NCBI RefSeq assembly: GCF_030123505.1
Contig: NZ_CP126115.1
Coordinates: 5,966,001 to 6,030,000 of the forward strand
DNA length: 64,000 nt
Reading direction: 5' to 3'
DNA from: Neobacillus sp. YX16
Lineage (GTDB): Bacteria; Bacillota; Bacilli; Bacillales; Cytobacillaceae
Under the pieces are notes generated by a model, which saw nothing but the letters and a program-made list of their open reading frames with translations, was not told where the DNA came from and made no database searches. A program made the translations under genes and the position numbers. Shown here piece by piece: positions 16,954 to 24,878 of the stretch (position 1 is the first letter of the stretch; each line of letters starts with the position of its first letter).

Positions 16954-17286
16954 TTATTTTTTTTCAACTAAATCAATAATATGTGTCCAAGTGGATCCTT
17001 TTAAGACATCTCCGGCCTTTCCATTTCCGAGCACACTGTACCCAACCGTGGCACCTGCAACTGCAAAAACGCCAGTAAAAATGACCAATAAGACAATTCT
17101 CAGCCAAATTGGAATAAGGCGGATTCGAATTCTCTTATTCGTACTTTCAGCTTTGCGGGCTTTTTGAGCACTTTTGACTTTAGAAGATTTTTGAGTGGTT
17201 GTACCTTCTACAGCCTTGCGCCCATCTTCTTTTGTCTTTTTATGCTCTTCCCTCGTCTTCACCTGTTTTAGATGATTAACTGACAT
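16954..17286 (-). CDS. EpuA-like membrane protein (mis-named 'RNA polymerase subunit beta')
   Basis: The 110-residue protein has a Lys/Arg-rich cytoplasmic N-terminus (about 1-50), one helix (about 58-82) after IRIRLIPIWLRIV, and a short end DVLKGSTWTHIIDLVEKK. This is the EpuA-like family (PF11772), often labelled as RNA polymerase subunit beta by error; it has no polymerase motifs. It usually lies near mbl or flagellar genes. Role unknown. Confidence 0.75.
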   Translation of the reverse strand: MSVNHLKQVKTREEHKKTKEDGRKAVEGTTTQKSSKVKSAQKARKAESTNKRIRIRLIPIWLRIVLLVIFTGVFAVAGATVGYSVLGNGKAGDVLKGSTWTHIIDLVEKK

Positions 17287-17507
17287 CTCTTATTCCCCTT
17301 TAACCGAAATCCTCTATATAGTAATGAACCTTTAGTTTGCCTGATTTTTCATTTTACCTAATATTATACTCTATTTTATAAAATAAGTAGGGAATTAGCA
17401 GTAATTTTTTGCAGAAAAAGTATTTCCATGGCAAAAAGTGGCGAATAATCTTATTAGATACTGAGGTTCGTGCCGATTTCCAGTACCCTTTGTACAAAAT
17501 TTTCACC

Positions 17508-17546
17508 AAATAAAAAAGCCCAATGATTTTTGAGGTCATTAGACTT
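17508..17546 (-). terminator. Terminator of mbl
   Basis: AGCCCAATGA (17517-17526) pairs with TCATTAGACT (17536-17545) with two non-Watson-Crick positions, and a run of T follows on the minus strand. Confidence 0.7.
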
Positions 17547-17569
17547 TATAAGGTAAGATGTCCTACCTG

Positions 17570-18571
17570 TTATCCAAGTTTTCTTTTCGCAATCCGGTCA
17601 ATGTTGTCTAACATAATGCCTGTTCCGATTGCCACGCAGTCCATTGGATTTTCAGCCACAAGGACCGGCACCTTTAACTCGTCTGCAAGCAAAGCGTCAA
17701 TACCGTGAAGTAATGCTCCGCCACCTGTTAAGATAACGCCGCGGTCGATAATGTCTGCTGATAGTTCTGGCGGTGTACGTTCAAGAACGCTTTTTGCAGC
17801 CTGAACGATAACTGACACAGACTCACGAAGTGCACCTTCGATTTCTTCTGAACGGACGGAAATCGTACGCGGCAGGCCGCTGACCATGTCTCGTCCGCGA
17901 ATTTCCATTTCTTCCGAGCGTGATCCTTGAAATACGGTACCAATGTTGATTTTAATATTCTCAGATGTACGTTCACCGATCAATAGCTTGTACTCACGCT
18001 TGATGTAGTTGAGGATTTCCATGTCGAACTTGTCGCCGGCCATTTTAATGGAGGATGAAGTCACAATATCGCCCATTGAAAGAACCGCTACATCCGTTGT
18101 TCCGCCGCCGATGTCAACAACCATATTACCGCTTGGCTGGAAAATATCCATCCCGGCGCCAATCGCTGCCACTTTCGGCTCTTCTTCTAAGTAAATCTTC
18201 TTTCCGCCGCTTTTTTCAGCTGCTTCTCTGATTGCTTTTTGCTCCACACTTGTGATGTTCGTTGGACAGCAAATCAGAATACGCGGCTTGGATAAAAAGC
18301 CTTTCACATTAAGCTTATTAATAAAATGTTTTAACATTGCTTCTGTAACGTCAAAGTCAGCGATTACTCCATCTTTCAACGGACGAATCGCGACGATGTT
18401 CCCAGGTGTACGTCCGACCATACGGCGAGCTTCTTCTCCGACTGCCAGAACACGATTCGTATTTTTATCTATTGCAACAACAGATGGCTCATTCAATACA
18501 ATTCCGCGGCCTTTTACGTGGATTAACACGTTAGCCGTTCCCAAATCAATCCCAATATCCCTAGCAAACAT
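17570..18571 (-). CDS. mbl: Cell-shape determining actin-like protein Mbl
   Basis: The 333-residue protein matches B. subtilis Mbl in length. It starts MFARDIGIDLGTANVLI (phosphate 1 loop), with VVDIGGGTTDVAVLS (phosphate 2) and ILTGGGALLHGID (adenosine) of the actin/Hsp70 fold. It forms filaments along the membrane that direct lateral wall synthesis. The upstream in-frame start (MTVSRR) is rejected because AAGGAGG precedes the ATG chosen. Linkage to spoIIID upstream is the classic arrangement. Confidence 0.95.
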   Translation of the reverse strand: MFARDIGIDLGTANVLIHVKGRGIVLNEPSVVAIDKNTNRVLAVGEEARRMVGRTPGNIVAIRPLKDGVIADFDVTEAMLKHFINKLNVKGFLSKPRILICCPTNITSVEQKAIREAAEKSGGKKIYLEEEPKVAAIGAGMDIFQPSGNMVVDIGGGTTDVAVLSMGDIVTSSSIKMAGDKFDMEILNYIKREYKLLIGERTSENIKINIGTVFQGSRSEEMEIRGRDMVSGLPRTISVRSEEIEGALRESVSVIVQAAKSVLERTPPELSADIIDRGVILTGGGALLHGIDALLADELKVPVLVAENPMDCVAIGTGIMLDNIDRIAKRKLG

Positions 18572-18689
18572 TCTCTTTTCTTTCCTCCTTGAAACGGTCA
18601 TACTTTCCTAATTGTTAATTGTATCATATTCCTTAAAATTTCCATACTGTTAACACAAAAAACGTAGAAATTTGTCGGAAAAAATTTAT

Positions 18690-18825
18690 TGAAAGAGAAT
18701 GCTGCCTTTTTGGCCATTAAAAATGGCCCTTTCCCCGACTTTCTTAGAATGCACTAAGAAGTCCTTGAAAATGGCCATTTCAAAACATTTTTTCTTTTTC
18801 ACGAGAGATTTTTGCGAAAGTCGGC
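18690..18825. repeat. Nested palindromes between spoIIID and mbl
   Basis: GGCCATTAAAAATGGCC, GACTTTCTTAG...CTAAGAAGTC and GAAAATGGCCATTTC lie within 80 bases. They could act as the spoIIID terminator or shape the mbl leader. No gene is seen. Confidence 0.5.
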
Positions 18826-19098
18826 CTATTTAACGGCCTCACCTTCCTTTTCTTCCTTCTGATATTTCATCTTTGTCGCTTCTCCACCCCGGAGATGTCT
18901 GATCGATTTATGATAATCTAGTATCTCTTTTACTTCATTTGCCAGCTCAGGATTTATTTCAGGAAGTCTCTCTGTCAAATCTTTATGGACAGTACTTTTG
19001 GATACGCCAAACTCCTTCGCTATCACACGAACCGTTTTCCTCGTCTCCACGATATACTTTCCAATCTTGATAGTTCTCTCTTTGATGTAATCGTGCAC
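18826..19098 (-). CDS. spoIIID: Sporulation transcription factor SpoIIID
   Basis: The 90-residue DNA-binding protein has the helix-turn-helix TVRVIAKEFGVSKSTVHKDL and a basic C-terminus, both used to bind mother-cell promoters under σE. The start is GTG (VHDYIKERT), eight bases after GGGAGGG; the longer frame lacks a binding site. B. subtilis SpoIIID has 93 residues. It precedes mbl as in other bacilli. Confidence 0.95.
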   Translation of the reverse strand: MHDYIKERTIKIGKYIVETRKTVRVIAKEFGVSKSTVHKDLTERLPEINPELANEVKEILDYHKSIRHLRGGEATKMKYQKEEKEGEAVK

Positions 19099-19188
19099 AC
19101 CACTCGCCCTCCCTAAATTGGATGTGAGAAGTGCGAAATGAGACCCGCTTATCACTAAGACGAAATACTGCATCCACAAATTGCATAC

Positions 19189-19201
19189 GGTGCCTGTCAC
19201 C
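19189..19201. repeat. Solo GGTGCCTGTCACC core
   Basis: The 13-bp core is followed by ATTTATGCAA, almost the same as the copy at 30740, which suggests a subfamily. It lies upstream of spoIIID. Confidence 0.6.
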
Positions 19202-19211
19202 ATTTATGCAA

Positions 19212-19451
19212 TTATGCGGTAATATAATGAATAATCATGTCCGCAACTGAATCCACAAAAGCCTCAAACGACTCTTCACCTCTAACACTCTCTTTGTAAA
19301 GGTTTGTAACCATTTTATTAGCTTGGATACGGGAATATGCACGAAATGTACAATAAGGACAAGGCCGCTCAGTAATTATTTGAAAAATCAGACATTTCAA
19401 GTGATTTTTGCCACCAGTTCGACAAATTGACGAAAGTGCTAGAGACCGCAT
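19212..19451 (-). CDS. Possible small protein, 79 aa
   Basis: The frame is coherent at its end (MVTNLYKESVRGEESFEAFVDSVADMII) and holds CPYC and another CxxxG-type region, but no ribosome binding site supports the first ATG and the real start may be later (33 residues from the last Met-Val). I do not recognise a family. Confidence 0.3.
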   Translation of the reverse strand: MRSLALSSICRTGGKNHLKCLIFQIITERPCPYCTFRAYSRIQANKMVTNLYKESVRGEESFEAFVDSVADMIIHYITA

Positions 19452-19670
19452 GATATATAGGTCTATTTTGGAAATGAGGAGCCTTTTTGATTATTTCCCG
19501 AGAAATTTGTCAGTAGTAAATGTCGAATGAAAATTTTATTGAAAATAATATTTTTTGTTCATTTTATGGTTTTTTTACCTTATTTCACTGTTTCAACGAT
19601 AATTTATTCACTGTCTTTTTAACAGAATATTATATAATGGGGGAAGTTAGACTGAAAGGAAATTCGAAAT

Positions 19671-19976
19671 ATGCAGCCTTTTACAGAAAAAGTCATAGAA
19701 ATCATTAAAAATATTCCTGAAGGCAAAATCATGACCTATGGACAAATTGCCAGAGAGGCTGGAAGTCCGCGTGCTGCACGGCAGGTCGTTCGAGCCCTGC
19801 ACTCGATGAGCAGGAAGCACCGTCTTCCTTGGCACCGTGTCGTTAATTCCAAAGGCCAAATCGCCCTCAAGGACGATGAATCCTACCATGAACAGCTTTT
19901 CTCGCTCGAAAGTGAAGGAATTGAAATTGGGTTGAACGGAATCATTGACCTTGAAAAATACCAACACCACCCCTAA
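19671..19976 (+). CDS. Alkyltransferase-like protein (ATL), MGMT fold without the active Cys
   Basis: The 101-residue protein is the DNA-binding domain of the O6-methylguanine methyltransferase family: TYGQIAREAGSPRAARQVVRAL is the recognition helix region. The acceptor motif PCHRV reads PWHRVV, so Trp replaces the alkyl-accepting Cys. Such ATL proteins bind O6-alkylguanine without repairing it and hand the lesion to nucleotide excision repair. AAAGGAAA lies ten bases before the ATG. Confidence 0.85.
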   Translation: MQPFTEKVIEIIKNIPEGKIMTYGQIAREAGSPRAARQVVRALHSMSRKHRLPWHRVVNSKGQIALKDDESYHEQLFSLESEGIEIGLNGIIDLEKYQHHP

Positions 19977-19998
19977 ATAAGAGGTGGTATTTTATATT
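19963..19998. terminator. Bidirectional terminator
   Basis: AACACCACC and GGTGGTATT flank an 11-base loop between convergent genes, with TTTTATATTTTT on the plus side. Confidence 0.65.
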
Positions 19999-20438
19999 TT
20001 TGTTAGACCCAGAGCAAAGTGGTCCCATAATAATTTTTCTACCTGTTCCCATTTGTGGTCCTCACAACGAACCATGAGGACAATTTCTGATGTGATTTTT
20101 GAACTCCCTCTTTTATTTTTCCTGAGAATAAGCATTTTCAATAGAAACCCTAACAGCAAACCTGAAACCGCCCCAATAATCCCCCATAGAATCGGCCCCC
20201 ATTCGAGGACATACCCATAAATCGCACCGAGCAGCATCAAGCAGGTTCCTAAAATCGAAGGACCATCAAACAGACTAAATCCATCTGATTTGTGGATGGT
20301 ATCAAACAAACCCCTTAATTCCTTACGCTTATCGAGCGGAGCCGCTAATATTAATTCCTTTGAAATCCCCTGCTGTTCTAGTGCTGTAATGGCTAATTCA
20401 ATATAAATAGAATTCTCAAACGTCGCAATAACAAACAT
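19992..20438 (-). CDS. Hypothetical membrane protein, 148 aa
   Basis: An N-terminal soluble part (FVIATFENSIYIELAITALEQQG, about 1-50) looks like a ferredoxin-like or YflT-like sensing fold. Two hydrophobic helices follow (about 62-80 and 84-106) and a basic C-terminal part. I do not recognise a family with confidence. The gene follows the next membrane-protein gene by 17 bases and is probably co-transcribed. Confidence 0.6.
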   Translation of the reverse strand: MFVIATFENSIYIELAITALEQQGISKELILAAPLDKRKELRGLFDTIHKSDGFSLFDGPSILGTCLMLLGAIYGYVLEWGPILWGIIGAVSGLLLGFLLKMLILRKNKRGSSKITSEIVLMVRCEDHKWEQVEKLLWDHFALGLTKI

Positions 20439-20455
20439 CCACTCATCTCACCTTT

Positions 20456-21220
20456 TTAGAACGGAAATATGAACTTTTTCTTTTGATAATTTTCTCGTAA
20501 AAATTTCTTCATTTCTTTTTCAAAAAGTAGATTGTATTCTACTGTTGATTGATAAGCATCATAAAGTATAAAAAAATAGATGGAAGGCAGATAAATGAGC
20601 CACTGCATATCTACAACCTTTTTTGCCTCCGAAAACTTGCCGAGCATGGTGAACTGAATTCCCTCTGGAATATGACCAAAATACATAATGGCCACGGTGT
20701 AGGCAAAAATAAAAAATCCTGAAATCACTTTATGGATATAAAGATGACCCAAGCCTGGGAATAGCGCGGACCAAGAGACTGCGACCCAGGGTTTACGCTT
20801 ATCCATGAAGTTTATATCCCATGCCCCCATGGTCGTCGGACTTATGGAGGCATCCTCGTGATCGGCTAATATATATTGTTTGTTTAAGTCAACCGTGGTT
20901 CGATAGCTATCCCAGATTCCAAACATATAGATTCCTACATAAAGCATAAGCCAGCGTTCATCCATTACTTCCTTGGCCTTCGTAAAGTCACCGGTCAGTG
21001 TAAATAAAATCCCGAGATTCACGTTTGCCATGTCATTAATAAACGTTTCCCAGAGGATTAGAATAAACCCAGCGATATAGCGGTGCAGTAATAGATGGCC
21101 AAAACCAGGATAAGAAAAGGCAAAAAAGGCAACTACCCATGGGTTCTTTTTTTGAAGAATAGATGTCGTAAATTGAGATAAATGTGCTCTGTATCTTCGG
21201 GCTTGAGGATTTTCGGTCAA
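20456..21220 (-). CDS. Membrane protein with two 'PGFGHL / TGDF' repeats
   Basis: The 254-residue protein is an internal duplication: FSYPGFGHLLLHRYIAGF...TLTGDFTKAKEVMDERW and WSALFPGLGHLYIHKVISGF...TMLGKFSEAKKVVDMQW are repeats of the domain that occurs once in the protein at 4601-5140. Each copy has about three hydrophobic helices. The start is TTG, about seven bases after CAGGAGA. Function unknown. Confidence 0.7.
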   Translation of the reverse strand: MTENPQARRYRAHLSQFTTSILQKKNPWVVAFFAFSYPGFGHLLLHRYIAGFILILWETFINDMANVNLGILFTLTGDFTKAKEVMDERWLMLYVGIYMFGIWDSYRTTVDLNKQYILADHEDASISPTTMGAWDINFMDKRKPWVAVSWSALFPGLGHLYIHKVISGFFIFAYTVAIMYFGHIPEGIQFTMLGKFSEAKKVVDMQWLIYLPSIYFFILYDAYQSTVEYNLLFEKEMKKFLRENYQKKKFIFPF

Positions 21221-21281
21221 ATTGGATCTCCTGTCTTTTTACTAGTATTTTTTCTAGTTCTAGTTTAAATATCCTTACACG

Positions 21282-21318
21282 TAAAAAAAAACAGAAACCA
21301 GCAGTTGGTTTCTGTTTT
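21282..21318 (-). terminator. Terminator of the PBP gene
   Basis: ACAGAAACCA pairs with TGGTTTCTGT over five bases, and a long T run follows on the minus strand, four bases after the stop codon. Confidence 0.85.
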
Positions 21319-21321
21319 GAC

Positions 21322-23319
21322 TTATTTTATTTGCATAAAGACATTTTTCACTTTTTTCACAGGAATCTGAGAACCGCCGCGATCTAGGACATTTTCTACC
21401 ATCATTGCGACCATTAGTCCCGGAGAGTCGGAATTGTAGGCAATGAACCAGCCGTTTTCCGTTCCTTTTTCGCCCTGCTTCTCTTTGATTTCAGCTGTTC
21501 CGGTTTTTCCGGCTAGTGGATAGTCTGCGATATTAGCCGAATGCGCCGTTCCATCCGCGTCACCGACGACCTTCCTTAACAATGAAGAAACCGTTGTGGA
21601 GATTTCAGGTGAAACCACTGTTTTCTCACTTTTTTCAACGTCAAGCAATAGACTAGGTTTAACCATATTTCCACCGTTTACAAATGGTGTATAGGTTTCA
21701 AGCAAATGAACGATACTCATTTGAATTTGCCCCTGACCATATCCTGAATCTGCTAAAGAAATTTCTTTATCCAAATTCCCAATGGTAGATTTTTCAAGCG
21801 GGAATGGATAATTCGATTCTTCCTCAAAGCCAAATTCCTTTAGCCCCGCTATGAAAGGGTCCTTCCCGATTCCCAAAGCTGTCTGTGCGAAATAAATATT
21901 ATCCGAGAAGACCATTGCTTTTTCTAAGTTAACAGGGTTGGCTTCATGAACCCTCGTCACAAAATAGTCGCCCCACGAGGCACCCTGCTGCCATTTCAAT
22001 CCCTTAATCTCCATCGTTTGCTCTGGCGTGATGATCTTGTTTGTGAGCCCAATGGAAGCTGTGATCGGCTTAAATACTGAACCTGGTGCATATGCCTTAT
22101 TGAACCTGGTCGTCAACGGCTTTTGCGGATTGTCCTGTAGCTGTTTCCACTCATCTCCTGAGAAGCCCAGGGCGGCTTGATTTGGGTCAAACGAAGGTGA
22201 ACTGACAAGTGCAAGCGTCTCACCGCTCACAGGGTCTATCGCTGCTCCTGCACCCGCCTCACCAACTAACTCAGCATACAAGCTTGCCTGCAGATCGATA
22301 TCGATGGTAAGCGATATATCCTTCCCATCCTCTACCGGCTTTTCAGCGAGTGTTTCTGTAGCTCCATCCGGCTTTTTAATCGTGATCTTCACGCCGCTAT
22401 GCCCTTTAAGCTGCTCGTCGAAGACTTCCTCAAGCCCTCTTTTTCCAATCACGTCATTACTTGTATAGCCTTTATCCTTAACCTTTTCAAGCTCCTCAGC
22501 GGTAATCGAGCCGACATACCCGATTAAATGGGCCGCCGCTTCATTATAGGGATAAATCCGCGCTTCCACCTTTTTGGTTTGCACCGGCTCTAGGGCGATT
22601 AACTGAGCGATACGCTCCGTATCGTCCAGCGATACCCTCTTTAACGGCACAAACAAATCGGGCTTCACCCAGCTGGCGTTAAGCGCCTTGTTGATTTGTT
22701 CCTTTGTCATTTTTAACAGGCTTGATAATTGCTGTATGACGGGTTCCTCCTGCCCCTCAAGCTTTCCAGGGACCACCCCAACCTCATACACTTGTCCATT
22801 CATAGCTAACGCATTTCCTGCCCGGTCAAAGATTTGCCCGCGCTTAGGCTTACTGTTGCTAATCCCGATTTTGTCTCCATCCTTTAATTGTGGAAAAATA
22901 TATGTGGTATTCCAGTCCACATACCAGTTATTTTCTTTGTCACGTTCTTCTTTTTTCATCTTTGCCTTGTGTGTAAATTCGATGGGTCCACCGATGCTGT
23001 CCATAGATGCAGAAAAATCATATGTAATACTGTCTTGATCCTTGTCCAGCTCTTCTTCACCTGGTTTATCAAAGGCTATCTTGAGGTCTGTAATTTGTAG
23101 GTCATCGTAGATTTTTTTGTAGCGGTTGGTGAAGTCTTCCTTCGAGATTACCTCTTTAGAACCTTCTGTAAGGTAGTCATACATCTTATCAAACTTTTGC
23201 TCATTCCATAGCTTTATGTATGCGTCGAATCGATCCTGCGGCGTGGGTTCCTTGCTACAGCCAGCTGCCGCCATCGCGAAGAGAACAAGCATCACCAGCA
23301 GCCCTATTATTTTTTTCAA
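21322..23319 (-). CDS. pbpC: Class B penicillin-binding protein, MecA-like lipoprotein (PbpC/PBP3 type)
   Basis: The 665-residue transpeptidase cross-links peptidoglycan outside the membrane. It has a lipoprotein signal ending in AAAGC, an NTF2-like MecA N-terminal domain (about 25-140), a dimerisation domain (about 150-320), and a transpeptidase domain with PGSVFKP (catalytic Ser, SxxK), FSDNIYF (SxN) and AGKTGTAE (KTG). Domain order and length match B. subtilis PbpC and staphylococcal PBP2a; relatives can have low beta-lactam affinity. The start is TTG behind AAGGGGGGATC; the longer frame overlaps that site. Confidence 0.88.
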   Translation of the reverse strand: MKKIIGLLVMLVLFAMAAAGCSKEPTPQDRFDAYIKLWNEQKFDKMYDYLTEGSKEVISKEDFTNRYKKIYDDLQITDLKIAFDKPGEEELDKDQDSITYDFSASMDSIGGPIEFTHKAKMKKEERDKENNWYVDWNTTYIFPQLKDGDKIGISNSKPKRGQIFDRAGNALAMNGQVYEVGVVPGKLEGQEEPVIQQLSSLLKMTKEQINKALNASWVKPDLFVPLKRVSLDDTERIAQLIALEPVQTKKVEARIYPYNEAAAHLIGYVGSITAEELEKVKDKGYTSNDVIGKRGLEEVFDEQLKGHSGVKITIKKPDGATETLAEKPVEDGKDISLTIDIDLQASLYAELVGEAGAGAAIDPVSGETLALVSSPSFDPNQAALGFSGDEWKQLQDNPQKPLTTRFNKAYAPGSVFKPITASIGLTNKIITPEQTMEIKGLKWQQGASWGDYFVTRVHEANPVNLEKAMVFSDNIYFAQTALGIGKDPFIAGLKEFGFEEESNYPFPLEKSTIGNLDKEISLADSGYGQGQIQMSIVHLLETYTPFVNGGNMVKPSLLLDVEKSEKTVVSPEISTTVSSLLRKVVGDADGTAHSANIADYPLAGKTGTAEIKEKQGEKGTENGWFIAYNSDSPGLMVAMMVENVLDRGGSQIPVKKVKNVFMQIK

Positions 23320-23382
23320 AAAAGATCCCCCCTTTTTCCAACATTTTACCATATTTATGCAAATAAAACGTGGTCAAAAGAA

Positions 23383-23413
23383 CACAAAAAAAGAGGAAGG
23401 TAGATTCCCCTTT
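23383..23413 (-). terminator. Terminator of spoIIQ
   Basis: AAAGAGGAA pairs with TTCCCCTTT (one mismatch) and a T run follows on the minus strand, 16 bases past the stop codon. Confidence 0.6.
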
Positions 23414-23428
23414 CCCCTTTGTTGATTA

Positions 23429-24283
23429 TTAAGAATTTGTTTTGTCTGTTGACTCAGAAGATTCATCCTTGGATGGAGCATCTTCATCTGAAGGAGTTTC
23501 TTCCTTTGATGGAGTTGACTCATCACTTGCAGGGTCCTCAATCATTTGTTGTTTCGGACTCTTCTTATCTTCTGTATTTTCATCCGCTGCAGTTTCTTCC
23601 TGTAATTCGCTTACTGGTTTGTTAAAAAAGTCAGTTGGATTTACTGGGATACCATCTTTACGGATTTCAAAATGTACATGCGTTCCAGCTTCTTCTTGGT
23701 ACAAGCTTTGTCCAGCCATGGCAAGAACTTGTCCTTGCTTAACTTTGTCGCCAACCTTAACCTTCACATCTTTAACCGACTGATATTTTGTTATAATACC
23801 TTTATCGTGTTCAATTTCAATGACATTACCAAGGGTAGCATCTTCTTCGACTCTAGTAACTTTCCCGCTTAGGGCAGATACTACATCAAAAGTTTCGCCA
23901 TCTTTGGATGTGAAGTCAATACCAGTATGCGGCTCATAATTATTGTTGTAAACTACTATTGCCGCTTCTTGCTTTTCTTTACTTGCCTTGTCGTCATAGA
24001 ATTCCATTTTGACTGTTGTCTCCATTGGATTCTTTACAGGCATTTTCAGGTTCTCTAAGCTTGAGTTAACCTCAAGTGCTGGAGCATCGTTCTTTTTACC
24101 TGTTAGGTCAGAAGACTCGTAATCGTATTTGTCTGTTGCATTGTCGCTGCCTTGGAACCAAAGAACACCTGTCAAAATGATTGCTGCACTTGCAATATAA
24201 ATGGCTGGAAATACCCAACGCTTTTTGAAAAAGCGTTTAACGCTGGAACCTTGAGAAGATCGCTTGTTTTCTTCCTCTCTCAT
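23429..24283 (-). CDS. spoIIQ: Stage II sporulation protein SpoIIQ (LytM/M23 fold)
   Basis: The 284-residue protein has a basic cytoplasmic start, one membrane helix (about 24-44), a LytM domain (about 100-220) and an acidic Glu/Ser/Asp tail with repeats of the type SKEETPSDED. In the forespore membrane SpoIIQ binds SpoIIIAH of the mother cell across the septum. The zinc ligands appear complete here: HTGID (His 119, Asp 123) and HVH (202, 204). The B. subtilis protein is reported to lack the first His. GAGGTG precedes the start. A general M23 peptidase is the alternative, but length, topology and nearby spoIID favour SpoIIQ. Confidence 0.82.
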   Translation of the reverse strand: MREEENKRSSQGSSVKRFFKKRWVFPAIYIASAAIILTGVLWFQGSDNATDKYDYESSDLTGKKNDAPALEVNSSLENLKMPVKNPMETTVKMEFYDDKASKEKQEAAIVVYNNNYEPHTGIDFTSKDGETFDVVSALSGKVTRVEEDATLGNVIEIEHDKGIITKYQSVKDVKVKVGDKVKQGQVLAMAGQSLYQEEAGTHVHFEIRKDGIPVNPTDFFNKPVSELQEETAADENTEDKKSPKQQMIEDPASDESTPSKEETPSDEDAPSKDESSESTDKTNS

Positions 24284-24425
24284 TTTCATCACCTCAGCAA
24301 TCATTCTGAACAGATAAGTAGAATTATATACACTAGTCAAAAAATTTTTTCCACTTATTTTTTGAAAGTACTGAAGTTTTTATGCATCATTGTTAAAAAT
24401 TTATTTTTTTTGGAGGAACATTTTT

Positions 24426-24851
24426 ATGAAAGTCTTCAAATGGATCTTGCGAATCCTGCCATTACTCTATATGGGAGCCATCTGGATCATGTCGAGTCTT
24501 CCATCCAATCACTTTGTCGAACTCCCCGATTCCACGCTCGACCGGACCATCAAGGAATCCCTGCATTTAATAGAGTTCGCCATTCTATACGTATTACTAG
24601 TTTTGGCCTTCCTCACACGGACGGGTCCGTTCACTGCGCGTCTCAACGTCTTCTGTGCCGTCCTAGCCGGTCTCTACGGGTTAACAGATGAGATACACCA
24701 ATCTTTCTACGCTTACCGCTCAGCGTCCTGGTTTGACCTTGTAAAAGACGTCACCGGGATCCTAGTATGTTTTTATTTTATTCGGGGTGCGTTGTTTAAA
24801 GGTCGATTTATGAGGTTAGGGAAGGTGCTTGGATTCGTGAGGAAATTGTAG
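24426..24851 (+). CDS. VanZ-like membrane protein
   Basis: The 141-residue protein has four helices and the family pattern: LPLLYMGAIWIMSSLPS, DRTIKESLHLIEFAILYVLL with the conserved His, YGLTDEIHQSFYAYRSASWFDLVKDVTG. VanZ relatives are linked to teicoplanin resistance, but most chromosomal copies have no known role. TTGGAGGAAC precedes the ATG. It is divergent from spoIIQ. Confidence 0.82.
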   Translation: MKVFKWILRILPLLYMGAIWIMSSLPSNHFVELPDSTLDRTIKESLHLIEFAILYVLLVLAFLTRTGPFTARLNVFCAVLAGLYGLTDEIHQSFYAYRSASWFDLVKDVTGILVCFYFIRGALFKGRFMRLGKVLGFVRKL

Positions 24852-24878
24852 CCACTGTGCGGGTTGTTCGGTGGTTTT

